NCBI GenBank assembly: GCA_946699065.1
Contig: CAMPDV010000380.1
Span: 248,001 to 312,000, forward strand
Length of the DNA: 64,000 nucleotides
Direction: 5' to 3'
Source of the DNA: Loxodes magnus
Lineage: Eukaryota; Ciliophora; Karyorelictea; Loxodida; Loxodidae
Positions 23,650-36,699 of the stretch are shown in pieces (positions within the stretch are counted from its first letter, which is position 1; every line of letters begins with the position of its first letter). The notes beneath the pieces were generated by a model that saw only the letters and a program-made list of their open reading frames with translations, was not told the origin of the DNA and searched no databases. Made by a program: the position numbers and the translations under genes.

Positions 23650-26600
23650 TCATAAGATCGATTCTATTTCTTCCGCTAGGCTGAGTTTTACCATTCGCTT
23701 CTCACTATCCTTTCTCAGTTTCCTAACCTCTGCTTGGTGGTTTATCACTATTTAAGCAGCCACTCCAAGCTCATCTGGCTAGAATTTATAATTTCGGACA
23801 CACATATACCCGATAGATTCAAAGACGTAAATTAGTAATCCATGCAATTCAATATCGTTATATTATTAGTTGCCGCTATTTATAAAGAAACCTTAGTACT
23901 GGATATTCTCACTATCTCCAATAGATTTTATTACACACTTGAATTATTATTTGCAGAATTTGAATTATAAATCTCTCTCACAAACTATAGTATCTCCAGA
24001 TTGTCCACTATCAAATATTTATTTATATTGTGAACCTCTATTGCTTATGCCTTAGCGGATGAAACTAAATCTATAATATTCTTTGCCACATAATAATCTC
24101 TTACCGACGCATGAATAAACTCAAACCTCTTTTTATTATTCTATTCTTTGTCTATATCAGACACCCTATATGGTTTTAGTCGTCCGTAAACTACTCTATC
24201 CACTTTTGATTCACTTCATCAAAGCTTGATATCTCCACCGAACCCTGTAACATCTTCCATGCCGCATTCTTTTAGATACTTTCAAACAACTTTATTTACT
24301 AGTTGAGCACCTTACTTTTTAAACCCTGATTTTACAATTTTTCTTAGGTTCTTTTGTTTCACTAAACTATGAAAATCTCATATATTCTAGACTTTTAAAC
24401 TACTTAACCACTTTTTAAATAATCTAATATCTCTTCCTCACTCAAACAAATATATAGCAGAAAGGGATTACTGATAATTTCTTTCAGACCAGGTATTCTC
24501 TAGATTAATGCCATCATCTCTTATATTTAAGATGCTTCCACTTGACTTGAAACTTGACTTGCACTTTATTATTACTGGTTCTTCTTAACTAGGACTTTTT
24601 CTATATATTTTTCTATCTAAACGATATCGAATGGCTTTATATACAGTTCCTATAACTCTTATAATTAGACTCTTTCGCTACTGTATGGTGAAAAATAATG
24701 TTGGTAATTTTTTCTTTTAATGCATAATTTACTCTACATGTTATTATATATTTTGCCTGAGGATACTTTTGCTTTAATTTATTACTACTGATAATACCCT
24801 TGTATTCTCCCAACTCATCATACGCGTCAAATAAGAACAGAATCTTTCTAAATTTCAATGTCTCATTTCTTTCTATTTAATAATTATCTAAAGCAGATTC
24901 TATTAATTTGTCTTCGAATGCTTTTATAGTTGGGAGATACACATATATGGATAAGTTTTCATGTTTCTAGTCTAGATATTTTAAGGCTAAAATCGTCAGG
25001 AACAAGGACTTTCCAGAACCGGAATCTCCCAGAAGTAATAATCCTATCTTAGTATCATTTTCTAAAAATTACAAAATTTCAAGGTCAAGATCATCCTCAG
25101 CTTATGAATTAGGATTAGGAGCGCAAAGTAAGCTTACGTAATATTCTTGCTTCTCCGAAACCTCTTCTTTTAAAGTCCTTATCATATTTTAATATATACT
25201 ACTGCTAATGCTCTTAAGTGCCAATCAATTCTCTTCTATTGTTTAAGTAAATAAAACAAAATGCTCTGGATCCATTAATAATTCTAGAATTATCTAACGC
25301 TCTTTTACATTCTTGCTTAAGTTCTCTTTTTTTAACTTAAATATTCTTTCCTTATAAGTGCAAGCTATTTGGTTCTTTTCTAAAGTCAATTCCAAAAATG
25401 TCTTCATTGCCTAGTACCTTATCTACCAATCCTTGTCGTCACATAGTTTTTCTAAAAGCTTACATGAGTCTTCTACCAATTCTGCACTAGCTTACGGGTT
25501 TTTTATCATGTGTTTTAGAAGATAGCATGCTCTAAATCTTAAGTCTATTTTTTCTTTCAAAAACAATATCTCAAAATTGGTAACAATTTTATTTTGAGTA
25601 TTGTCTAACTAAATCACATGCAAGAGCATCTAAGACTCGTAATCTAATAATCTTTTTATAATTGAGCTTCTAATTTACCCAACCTTTTCCTCATAAGAAA
25701 AACTCCTTTATAATAGAGATCGCTTCTGACCCTATAACTCCAACACCAAACGTCAATGCAATTATTCATTAAGCAACTTTTAAAATCTTACATAGAATTC
25801 CAAAATATTCGGTTTCTTTGCTATCTGGAATATTCTCCAGAATCATCAAACTAAATCTTAAGTAAAAATCTAGTTCTTGACCTCTAATACTATTTTTATT
25901 TTTATTTACTAACTTTAAGCTATCATTTATTTTTAAAATGAGCTCTTCTTTTGTTTTTTCATTTATAAAGGAGTTTTACTCGTTCTTCTAAAGCAACATA
26001 GCCAATAACTCAGGAAGATTTCGTACAAGCTACTCTTTCAAAAGCAAAGACCATTCTTCAGCATACTTATGGGAAATAATTTCAATGAATTGATTTATAA
26101 GAACTAATTTATCATTGATATTGGCAAACTTATTCTTTTGAATTGTTTGAATTCCTTGTAGAACTTTATCCATCTTTTATTCATTCAAGCCTTCTTTTAC
26201 GAGCTGCAATCCTTCTTGATAAATCTTTTGTTCCTTATTACCAAAAACTTGTTCATTTTCTTGATATTTCTAACTTTTATCATTGCTTAACCCTTATTTT
26301 GATACTGGCTAATTACTCTACTTATCTTTATTTTTTTAATCTTTAAATTTTTTATCCTGAGAACCACAAAAATCTCTCCTTTTAGCTTCATTCTTTTCTA
26401 AATATTTAGCTTATCTCTCTTATTAGAAATAAGCTTAATTTTTTAATCTATAAGATTCATTTAATTATTCTAGCACTTTGTAATTGCATGCCTTTTTGAA
26501 TCAGCAAAATAAGAAATGTTTTGAAGGAAGTTATAATATTCAAATTGTTGAGATTACTATAAAGAGATCTTTATCTAATTATTTGGAACTTGTTCATCTT

Positions 26601-26721
26601 ATGAATCTATGAAAGTTTAACTCTCTCTATGATTCTTGTATTCATATTCATTCATTTAATTACTTGTAGTTTAGCGTTCATTCTTTACTAGTATCTTTTG
26701 ATTGTTATTAATAGTTTTCAT
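23650..26721 (-). CDS. HEAT-like/NACHT-domain NTPase (NLR-like), frame interrupted
   Basis: From ATG 26721 the protein starts with a Gln/Glu/Lys-rich region, then alpha-helical repeats (NLPELLAMLLQKNEQNS; DKDWQIRYQAMKTFLELTLE) that look HEAT/ARM-like. A NACHT NTPase follows: Walker A GDSGSGKS at 25029-25006, Walker B LFLFDAYDE at about 24840-24814, and a sensor-like KYIITCRVNYAL. Next is a helical/winged-helix region (NPFLLYICLSEEEILDYL; KKRFEFIHASVRDYYVAKNI), then LNLSGI, the usual lead-in to pentapeptide or WD40 repeats in ciliate NACHT proteins. Such proteins are signal-transduction ATPases of the STAND class. About four single-base frame changes are needed (near 26.50, 25.81, 24.67 and 24.37 kb). 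TGA falls at Trp-like places (FIVQ-x-NKRTQEKL, NKVV-x-KYLKE, IEEN-x-LALKS). Possibly decayed, or carrying assembly indels. Confidence 0.65.
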
Positions 26722-26769
26722 AAAGAAAGGAAAACCAAATCGGATTAAAAGAACATTTGACTTAAAGAA

Positions 26770-28300
26770 TTCATTTGTCTGGCTTTATTACTGAAAGCCT
26801 TGATAGTTTCTCAGAACTTAACTGAAAAGATAGCAATTCGAATTGCAAATTTCAGTAAACATTTTATTATCTTAAAGACTAAATTCTCTTAAATACCTTA
26901 AATTATATAAAACATTAAATAAAATCAATTAATATTAGCTTTATCATCTATAACTGTAAAAGCTAATTGTCTAAATAATAAATAATAAAATCATTTTATA
27001 TTCTAACTCTATAAACCTAAAACTAATTAAAATCAGTTAGCTTTAAATTAAGTCTATTAAATAGATTTAATTCTTAAATATAGAAAAAAGAAAAAGAATC
27101 TAATGAATCACAATTAAAAAGCTAATAAATAGATAAGTAACAAAGTATCAAATTGAAAAACAGCTAATTTATACATGGTAAGCATTAAATTTATTAATTT
27201 AATAGGCTTTGCTGATAGCATCTTATTTGATATCCAAGTAACTTATAAAATAGCCAGATATTTGCTTATTTTTGACATAGCTTAAAATAAATCTAATAAT
27301 TAAGTCTAAAAGCTTTTATTTTTTATTTAACTGAGAGTATTTTAAGTTTCTAACTGAAAAATATAATTAAGATACTAATTGAAGAGATTCTACATAATTA
27401 AAAATAAATAATTAGTTTCAAAACAGATTCTTCCCTAAAAAAGAAAAATCTGAAGAAGACAGTCTTTTATTAAGCTCAAAAAATAGATTTAAAATTAAAA
27501 AAGCTTTTTATTAGTTAAAGAAGGAAAATGATTACTATTTAATATATTCATTTCACTAAAATTTCTTAATCATAAAAATTAAATAAATAAGCAAAAGAAA
27601 CTTATTATTCTAATAAAATAAGCTTTAAATAAAGCTTTTAATAATAGTAGAATCATATATCTAATATCATAAAATATAATAATTTCTATAATTAAGGTAA
27701 TAATAATTAAGATTATATATATTATATTTAATAAAAAGTAAAGCATAAGATAAAAGAAAAACTTATTTTAACTAGTTAACTTTATTTAAATTGTTTTAGA
27801 TGTATTATCTAATTTCTATTAATCAGATACTCACTAAATTTAGTAATTATAATAAAATGTCTTAATGAACTAAAGAAAAATTAAGTTTCCAATTATTTTG
27901 ATAAATCTATTTGAAACTAAAATTAAGACAAGCTCTAATAACTATAAAGAGACTAGCTTATATAATAAGAATAAAATAAAGCTAAAAAATTATTAATCAA
28001 AAATGTTATAATTTATCTGAATTAATTATAAGCCTTTAGCTTTAACTTAGTTACATTTCTTTAGGATTTTAAGTCTAAAAATTATCTTTATTTATAAGGT
28101 ATTTTAGTAGATAAAATTAAGGCTAAATTTTTAATAATGCTAGATGTTGCTGCTAGAAAATAAAATTGAAGTTAGTTAAAATTATTCAAGATAAGCTAGC
28201 AGGACTAATATGATTAAAAACTAGATGATAATCTTAATTCCTAAAATCTAATAAAATGAGGAATTCGTTAAATCGACCAAAATAAATTATACCTAAAAAA
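26770..28300. other. Intergenic DNA
   Basis: AT-rich with many TAAAA/TTAAT words. No convincing coding frame, repeat or RNA gene seen. Confidence 0.4.
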
Positions 28301-28309
28301 TTCAAGCAA

Positions 28310-28790
28310 AGTAAAAATATTTAAGTTAAAGCTGAAATTTGAGAATGCAATTCTGAAGAAATTGCCTTCAAAAGCTGAGAAGTTATATGAAGAAACTAAT
28401 TAATAATTAAATTTAGGAAAGATAAATGCTACAAAATTAAAAGAATGCATAAATCTATTGAAAAAGTTATTCTGTATAATTTTTCAGCTAGATAGCAGCG
28501 CTAAAAGAAGAAAGAAATTTTAAATGATGAATATTAACATGACTATGAATAGAAAACTAGAAAAAAAGGCTGAAAAACCTCAAAATCAAGTAATACAAGT
28601 TTAAAATGAGTAGAACAAGCATTCATTATATTGCTGTAGAAATTCGCAGTAAATAAATTAGCACAGGAATTAGCTCTATTTGCGACTTCTAAAGAAGTTA
28701 TGATAATTTTGAGTGCACTTCTTTGGTTTATTTAAGCTTTTAGCGTTTTTCAAACCTAAATTTTAATTTAATTTTTCCTTTTTTTATCAA
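28310..28790 (+). CDS. Unidentified protein with a C-terminal membrane segment
   Basis: One frame reads KIKRMHKSIEKVILYNFSAR, then a charged stretch (KKKEILNDEYQHDYEQKTRKK), then VEQAFIILLQKFAVNKLAQE and a hydrophobic segment VMIILSALLWFIQAF at about 28.70-28.75 kb that could cross a membrane. TGA occurs several times, for example just before VEQAF. No ATG or stop can be assigned, so this is a fragment call. No family is recognised. Confidence 0.35.
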
Positions 28791-29575
28791 AAAAGCTAAT
28801 TATGCATTTCTTTAATTCTTAAGTGCTTCTCTTTCCTATTTGTACATTTTCATAGTTCTTCTATTTCTTAACATTATAAGTTTTACATTAAAAAATTCCA
28901 AAAGCTGAAGAAATATAATATCTAAGAATAACTCTTAAGATATTAATATTTGTGGGTCAATGAAGACTAAATTAAATAAATAGTTTATCATCTTCGAGTA
29001 CCTATAGATATTTATTTACTTACTTAAAATTTTGAAAATTCAGTTTTCTCTGATTTATTATAAACTTTAATCTCTTTATTAAAACTTTCTTAAATTGATG
29101 GATTCATTAGTTTTACTATCTTAGCAATTAAGATTCTAATTAGCTTTATGCTCTAATTTTTCTAAATTTATAAATACTTACTCTTTTATTATTTGAAGAA
29201 TCATGCTATATAGATTATCTTTCATCTTTTTTATACTTTTTATATTGTTCCACCTTTCATAAATTTTATTCTTCATTTTAGCTCTAATAGGATATTTCTA
29301 TAGGAATGCTTAGTTGTATAGGTAAATATTCAGTCTAAATTCTTTTTGGAAAATAAAGTCTTCAAATATCTATTTTCTGCTTACTTGAAAAGCTTAAACC
29401 ACCCCATTAAATTTTTAATAAATTAAGATTTCACTGTAATGAAGGTTACTTATGAACTCTTTTTCTAAGCTCTATTTTAATAAATAAACACTTACATTTT
29501 TTTAATTTTTAAATTAAATTAATTAAAAAAGAAAAAAGAAAAAAAAGGAAAAGCTGAACCTTAACTTATAAAAGC

Positions 29576-30079
29576 ATGGTAAATAATTATCTTCTTAATA
29601 AAACTTACTAAACGATCTTATTAGCTGTAGAGAATAAATGTTATTATAAGAGAGCTATAGAATCAGTTAAGTCTTCTATTTTTTGTGATATTATATTCAA
29701 AAGCAAGTTGTGACAGTTAGTTTATAAGATTGAAAAAAGAGATTTAGTTCTTAATAGAATAATATAAACATTAGAAGTAACAAGTGAAGATTAAGATAAG
29801 AACACTTTAATACCCTTAATATGTGCCTTTATAACCTAATTGAAAAGAAACTTAAAGGCATAAATTTCAAGCTCCTCTTAGGATTCTTTACATGGTATCA
29901 TGATGAAAATTGACCCTTAAAAATAACAGGAATTAATTTGAAAGTTTTAAATTAAATTCAAGGATTTTATAATTGTGAAATCTAAATAGGCCGGAATATC
30001 AAGAACTCAAAAATTAAAAATAACTAAAAGGGAGTAGAAGTGGAAAAAGGAAAAGTTTAAGATCATAATATAGATATGA
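29576..30079 (+). CDS. Small unidentified protein (about 167 codons)
   Basis: ATG 29576 begins MVNNYLLNKTYQTILLAVEN and the frame stays well balanced to a TGA at 30077-30079, with helical acidic segments (KIEKRDLVLNRIIQTLEVTS; DQDKNTLIPLICAFITQLKR) and a basic C-terminus (KLKITKREQKWKKEKFK). TGA also occurs in frame at 29711 (SKL-x-QLVYKI) and 29939 (QELI-x-KFQIKF), both in contexts that would suit Trp; TGG is used at one further Trp. No frameshift is needed. It lies just upstream of the copy-A duplicated unit, same strand. No recognised domain. Confidence 0.5.
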
Positions 30080-30449
30080 AATAATGTCTTAAGCTTACAA
30101 GTTAAATTTGATTTATCTAATAATTTTTTAATTTATTTAATTATTTAGAATAAGATCATTAGCTTGCTTGATTATCTTTCAAACATTATTTAAATTTAAA
30201 TCTTCTAACCATAAACATTAGATTCAAATACTAGTATCATCTTAATATAAATAAGGGGTTTATTAAAATAATAATAATGAGACTAAAGTTTAGATAAAGA
30301 GAGTTAGTATAATTTAAGGATAAGGAAAATAATAATTAATAGGTTATTAAACTAAAAGTACTTCTATTAATAATATATTAATATATCTTTCATTTAATAT
30401 ACATCTTAATTAAATAAAAGAAAACTTCTTATTTCACTTTAATTAAAAA

Positions 30450-31250
30450 ATAAAAGACTTAACAGGGAGCGATCAAAGTTTGAATGCCTTAGAAATTTTA
30501 ATTAAAATCTTATCTACCTCTAAAATAACTGAGAAACTATTCCAAAATTAGAATTGGCGACTTAGCTTATTAAATAAGAATGATTATGATAATTTACAAA
30601 TAAGAAAGTTTAAGGCATAAATCTAAAAGAAATTAGCAGATATTACAAAATTAAAATCTTAAGGCTTTAAGGATTTACTGAAGTAATTGAAACTATTTTT
30701 ATTTGAAAGAGAAAAAAGATTAATTGAGCAGAATAAGTATAAAGCACTAAGAATATTTGCTAAAAGCAAAATCAAGAAATATAAAATAAAAAAGAAGAAA
30801 ATATTATAATCAGGTTAAATTTCATTTAGAGATTCAGAAAAATCTTCACAAAAAGAAAGAAATGCCTCCTTAAATAATTACAAAAGTGACAAAAATAGAT
30901 AAGAAAAATAATTTAAGACCATAAAAATGAGCTGCAGCTTTCAATTCTATAAATGGAAAGAGAAAAATAGAATTAAGAGAGATATTTATTGTAATAAAAG
31001 ATAAGAAATAAGACATAGATAAAGACAACTAATATGAAATCAATCTAGAGAGCCAATTTTAATTTTCTCTAGTAAAATTTTGTTAATCTGTACTGATAGA
31101 AAGCGAATGAGGGATTTTTAGCAACTATTTCACAAAATTATTTAAGATATCTTAAGTTTAAATTAGGATTATAAAACTTACCTTTGTATCTTGCAAAAAC
31201 TGAAGAAATGTAAAAAAGATAAATGCCATAATATAAATTTTTAATTTAAC
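30450..31250 (+). CDS. Copy A gene 1, unidentified helical basic protein
   Basis: The frame contains LEILIKILSTSKITEKLF near 30.49-30.54 kb, then LKSQGFKDLLKQLKLFLFER and RLIEQNKYKALRIFAKSKIK, all helical and basic. Later segments include SCSFQFYKWKEKNRIKRD and RDFQQLFHKIIQDILSLN. One in-frame TGA lies at 31035 (QLI-x-NQSREP). Copy B encodes the related LEILIKILFASKLTEKLF and ELIEQNKYKALKIFDKSKI, so the protein sequence is conserved between copies and this frame is real. The start codon is not identified; the 3' limit is set by loss of composition. Function unknown. Confidence 0.55.
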
Positions 31251-32170
31251 TATATTTAATTATTATTCTTAGCAATCTTTAAAATATAAACTTTATAAAT
31301 AATAGATAGAAACACTAAAATAATCTATAACTACTAAATACATTTAATTATAAGGAAATGTCTATAGCTAAAATAATAAAGTATTATAACTAAATAAAGG
31401 AAATTAATAATAAAATTAAAGTTAAAAATAATAGCATTGGTAAGCTTATATATGTAAATTAACTAAAGCTAAATAACTAATACTAAGAAGCTTAGTATTT
31501 TAAAATTAACTAATAAATTAAATATTCCTTTCTTAAGTTAATCTTAATCAACAGATATCTTATATTACTATCATTACTATTTATTTTAATATTATATTAT
31601 TTATTTTTACTTATTAAACCACAGTTTCATTAAAATACTTGAATGAACTACATTAGCTGAAAACTATCTTAAAATATTAGAAAGATACTAAAGATTTTAA
31701 AATAAAATATATGAAATACTATGCATGTGCAAGTTAGAATAATTTAATATAAGATTAAGATATTATCACTAATATAACAAACTATTATAAATTCTTTTAC
31801 CTCTAGTATTTAAATAGAGTCTTAATTTTGGATATAAGATTTATTAATAGAATATACAGTTAAGCCTTAATTATTTTGTGGTTAACTCATAAGAAAGAAT
31901 TTAAATAAAAATAAGAAATACTTATAAATTTAGAATAACAAACACAAAAATAAAACTTAGAATATTAAAACTAGAATGGTAATTATTATTTCTATAGAGC
32001 TAAGATTTTTCTTTAATTTTAAGATTCTTTTTTATTTAAATATATTGATATATTTAAATAACTTTAATTATCTCTTAACTTTAATTCTACTCTAAAAATT
32101 TGTTTTAGATGTAATCTAGCTTAATAACTTTTTTAATTCTAGTTAATTTTAAAATTTGAAATAAAATAAA

Positions 32171-34400
32171 ATGGATAATATTCAAATTACAACATAGAAA
32201 TACTAATCTATATCAAAAAATAAAGATTAGCAACCAATTAGAAAATAAAGAAGAGATGAAAGATTGATCTTTCTATTTAAAATAACTAAATTGATAGAAG
32301 ATTCTAATTCTATAGCCTATCTGATACTTTTACACTGAAAAAATACTAGGAAAGTTTAATCTAAGTTAAAGAGCAAAAGCTAAAATAGAATTAGGAAATC
32401 TAGAGACTTCTTCAGTGTATTTTTTTCTAATTGATCAAAGATTAAGTTAGCTTTGATCTCCAAGAAAAAAAGGCATCTCCTTAAAAGTATATTATTTATA
32501 GTATTAAAGATTAGGAAAGCAAATAGATTGGAACTATCTTTCGATCAAAAAATACTTAAAGGCAAAAGGTGATAAGGCCTGAAAATTTTAATAGGAGTAG
32601 AATTAAGTTAAGGACTTTAAGATGAGTTAATCTTAGCAAACATTGAAAGAGTCAAATGTTTTGTCAAACTTTGAGACATTTTAGAAGAGTCTGGATTTTC
32701 CATAGCAATTAAAATTCTGAAAACCACTAAAACTTCCTGTTGATACTAAATTAAACTGAATCTCATTAAGTTCATAAAAAGTAGAGTTTATGCATATCTT
32801 ATAGCAAATAAAGAATACTGTAAGTATTATTTATTTAGATGCTTCTTGAACTTGCCAAGCTTTTTGATCTTAAAAGTTAAAGAGGCTTAGTTTTATAAAA
32901 GCTGAAAAAATAGCAGTTATAAAATCTAAAAGCAATTAAGAGCTGAAAACGGATTCTAAGAGATAATTTATAGCTTAGAAGTAAAATTTAAATAAATTTA
33001 AATAAATTTAAAGAGATATTAGAAAAGCAATTTTTTTTTAACAAGCTAGACTTCAAGTGTTCTTAATTCCTCACAAGTAGTTTTGGAATTTTAAAGATAA
33101 TTTATAAAGTACAGATTTAATTAATAAAGTAGAGAAAGCCTAGTAAAGATAGAGATATTAAAGCTTGACAGGAAAAATTGTAAGCACAAGTGAAACTTGT
33201 AAGTTTCTTTGTAACTTCTAGAGAATTAAGAAAAGCAGATTCTTGAGTCTGAGTGCGAGGGATAGAATTGATAGGTTGTAATTACTTTAGAACATTTGCC
33301 GAATGTAAATATTCCCTTTATAAATAAGAAGAAGAAAACTCTGTTGTTTCTTTAATAAGCTTTAGAAAAATCTGGATTATGTATTTAGTATAAAAAATAA
33401 AATTTCCCTTGTAAAAATATGGAATAGTCAGTAGCTTTAAAAAAGCACCCGAAGATTAAATTAAACTAAATTGGAGCTTTTAACATTCAAACTCAAACGT
33501 GCGCTAATTTTATGCAATTTAATTCTAAGAAATTTTGATTGACATTCCTTAGAAATAAAAGTACAAAAAAAGAAAGCAATTGATTACTCTAAATAATTTA
33601 GTAAGGCTTGAGAGCTTATATATTAAAAGATATCTGAAGTTTTACTCAAAAATGACATAAATAACAAAAAATTTCACTAAGAGGAAAGTGTATGGTTTCT
33701 AGCATATCCTGCTAGAAAATCTAAGCAAGTGCTCAGTTTACTATAAGAATATTATAGCATTATAAACGATGACAATTAGGACAAATTTAATAAAGGCTGC
33801 AGAAAAAAACTACTTATCAAAGAATTTAGAAACGACAAATTGAGAGATTTTTAAATGACTGCAACTAAAATAGAGACCTAATTACTAGGAGTGGAAAAAA
33901 ATTAGCCGCTAACTTTATAAAATATTTGAAGAACTCAAGAAGATTAGTAGTCATTAAATCCAATCAAAAGCGTAAAAAATAAATCCTATGAAATAATAAG
34001 ATCAATTATCCTGGTGCTTCGGTTTTTTAGGGAACTCAGGAATACTTTAGAAAAATTTTTCAAGAAATTAACGAAGCGTAGTATTTAATCAAATAGATCT
34101 TATCAAATATTTTGATTATTTCTGCCTAGCTTAAATTAAATCAAGGCTAAAAATGCAAAATTAGTTTATCATTTTGATTGAATAAAGCTACAAAAAATAG
34201 TAATCTTAACAAAATTCTTAAAAATAATTTTTAAAGTTGCTTGAGAATTTCTCAAAAGAGTCATTGAAAGGAATTTTTGGCTTTTGCTAACATTTAGAAT
34301 CAATTTCTGGATAAATTAATACGAGTATATCAAAACATATAATAAAATCTTGATTAGCTATTAATGATAAATGAATAATTCTATCTTTGCTTATTATTTA
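32171..34400 (+). CDS. Copy A gene 2, large unidentified protein
   Basis: From ATG 32171 a single frame stays protein-like for about 740 codons without a frameshift. It begins MDNIQITTQKYQSI. Segments matched in copy B include RRDERLIFLFKITKLIEDS (near 32.25 kb), DELILANIE (near 32.63 kb), ITLEHLP...N.P.IN.KKTL (near 33.28-33.34 kb) and KISLR.K then ISCQKI (33.67-33.71 kb). Agreement at the protein level between two diverged copies shows selection on this frame. About 16 in-frame TGA codons occur, among them 32672, 33269, 33635 and 33653; those at 32672 (KL-x-DI) and 33635 (KDI-x) are also TGA in copy B, while the copy-B equivalent of 33653 is AGA. Very few TGG are used. I recognise no catalytic motif. 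The end is approximate. Confidence 0.6.
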
Positions 34401-36690
34401 AGCTAAAGTATTACATAATTTTAAATTATAGACTGATTGAGTTATAATAGATGGGTTACATTTGGTAATTTGATTAGTTAAATATTACTTAATTGGTAGA
34501 TTTAAAGTATTTCTATTAATGATTTGTGATAATAAAAATAAAGTTAATATTTAGTTAATTACTTCTAACTATGACTAAGATTGCTTATTAATGTATGTAC
34601 TAAATTAGATTCTAAACATAGAAGTCTATAACTATTTTACTTACTGATTTAATTAAATTAATTCATATAAATCTAAGATTTATTTGATATTAGTAGCTTT
34701 ATCTTGGTATTTAAATAATTCCAGTCTAATATTAAAGATATAATTGGTATATTTGTAAGATAATTTCTAGTTAGTAAGATAAATTAACTTAAGATATTAT
34801 AAAGCTACTTATCAAATATACCTTAAAAGAAATAACTATAATAATAACTAACTACTAAAATACTACAGTCATTCTTTTAAATTTATCTATTATCTTCCTA
34901 ATACAAACATACCCTTTTTATACTTTATTTAAGCAGTTCATTAATTAGATTTATAATAGTATCTTTATAGATTTAACTAGAATAAGCTTTATTAAGTTTG
35001 TATGTAAATTCTATATCATAAACTAATAAAAAAGTAAATAAGTATTATTTAATTTAGTTTCTAAAAAATAATCCTAAAATCAGAAAATTTTCATCAAGCT
35101 AAGATTAAAAAATCAATGATGCTAAAGCGAATAATTTGAACATTTGTAAGCAAAAAAGATGTGAATTAGTTACTAAAATAAATAGACTATAATGCAAAAG
35201 AAAGAATGATTCACTAAAAATGGTTATAGTTTATTAGTCTTAAATTCCATTCTACTTTATGCTTAAAAATAGAAGCTAAATGGATATAAGAAATTTTAGA
35301 AATAGGGAATAATAAATGTTAGCAAAAAGAGTTGAATTAGATGAAGAGTAGATAGGAGAGTATTATTCTTTTGGAATGAATGAAAATTGATTAAGATTAA
35401 AGAATAAATAAAGAGGTGTATTATGATAAAGGTATATTTAGGTTTGATTTACTTTAGGTTTATTTATGGTAATAAATTAGAATATCTATCTATTGAATAA
35501 TAAAATAGTTGTTAATGATATTAGCTGTTTAACAATTTCCCCTTGATCTTTTGATTTTTGTTTAAGGTAATATTTAATTTAAATAACATACTAATAGAAG
35601 ATAATTTTTAACTTAAGTAACTTCTTTCTTGTTAATATTAATCCTTCATTATAGCTTTATTACTTCTTAACTTCTCCTCAAATTTCTAAGATTAAGATTT
35701 ATTAATATAAGTGCTAAATTCTTTAGAATCATCCTTAATTTACTTCAAACAAATCTAGATAAACTTTTATTTGTTTCCAAGATATTACAAAGCATGCTTA
35801 ATAGAAAAGAATTAATAATTATTAAGGGCGAAAATAATAAAATAGTCGATGGATATAAAAGTTATAATAGGTAATATGCAATTATCTTTGTGGATTTATA
35901 AACCCAACTAGAAATTACAACCTAAACATTGTAAGTCCATTTTATTACATTCTATTTAAGATTCTAGTATTCTCACAATAATACTAGTAAATTTGCATCT
36001 ATTTGACTAAGACTTTGACTCTTATCTTTCTCTAATAATATTGTGATATTGATATTTTCTTAAAAGGTTAGTAAATATTTTCTTTATACAATACTATTTT
36101 TAATGTAAGTTATTGCTATTAATTAATTTTAAATAATCTTATAGTTTGCTTAGTATTAATTTTAGATAAAACTTATTAAAATTTTACTAATTATATAGAT
36201 CCTCTACATAATATTATTAACTCTTTTATATCTAACAATCATATTATATAAAAGCCATATAACTAGTTATTAAATCAACAGCGCTAATCAATTTATTATT
36301 ATTATATCAACATATCTTTAATATTCTAGTATACTTAAATATATCCAATTTTATTTATTCTCTAATTATTCCATAACTTCCAGCTATATCAACTATACCA
36401 ATTATTCAAATTATCTTCAAAACTAAATCTATATGGCTTATTAATAATGCTTCTTAATTATACTTATAACAACATTACAGTTCATCATTTACTAGTCTCT
36501 ATTTATTATACATATTTATTCCTTATTTCAATCATTACTTCCTAACTAACCTTACTCAAACTAACCTTAACACTCAAATTTCAATTCAGTAGTACCTACT
36601 ATTATTACTACCTTTTTAATCTATTTTCAAATTATCAAAACAAACTTATTTTATGCTAATTGTAAAACAAATATCATAAACATATGAAAA
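34400..36690. other. Intergenic DNA
   Basis: AT-rich (over 80%). A short stretch at 35.05-35.40 kb is slightly richer in purines but no frame is convincing. Nothing else recognised. Confidence 0.4.
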
Positions 36691-36699
36691 GATTCAACT

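Larger units (their letters stand above)
30245..34400 (+). repeat. Copy A of a 4.1-kb two-gene unit (inverted duplicate at 42.6-46.7 kb)
   Basis: The reverse complement of 42590-46690 matches this stretch along its whole length with many substitutions, small indels and one deletion of about 60 bases. Anchor matches include the block around 30270-30300 with 46640-46670, the ATG at 32171 with 44825, and the end near 34380 with about 42600. Similarity fades outside these limits. It may be a mobile element or a segmental inverted duplication; I see no terminal inverted repeat or target-site duplication. Confidence 0.75.
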
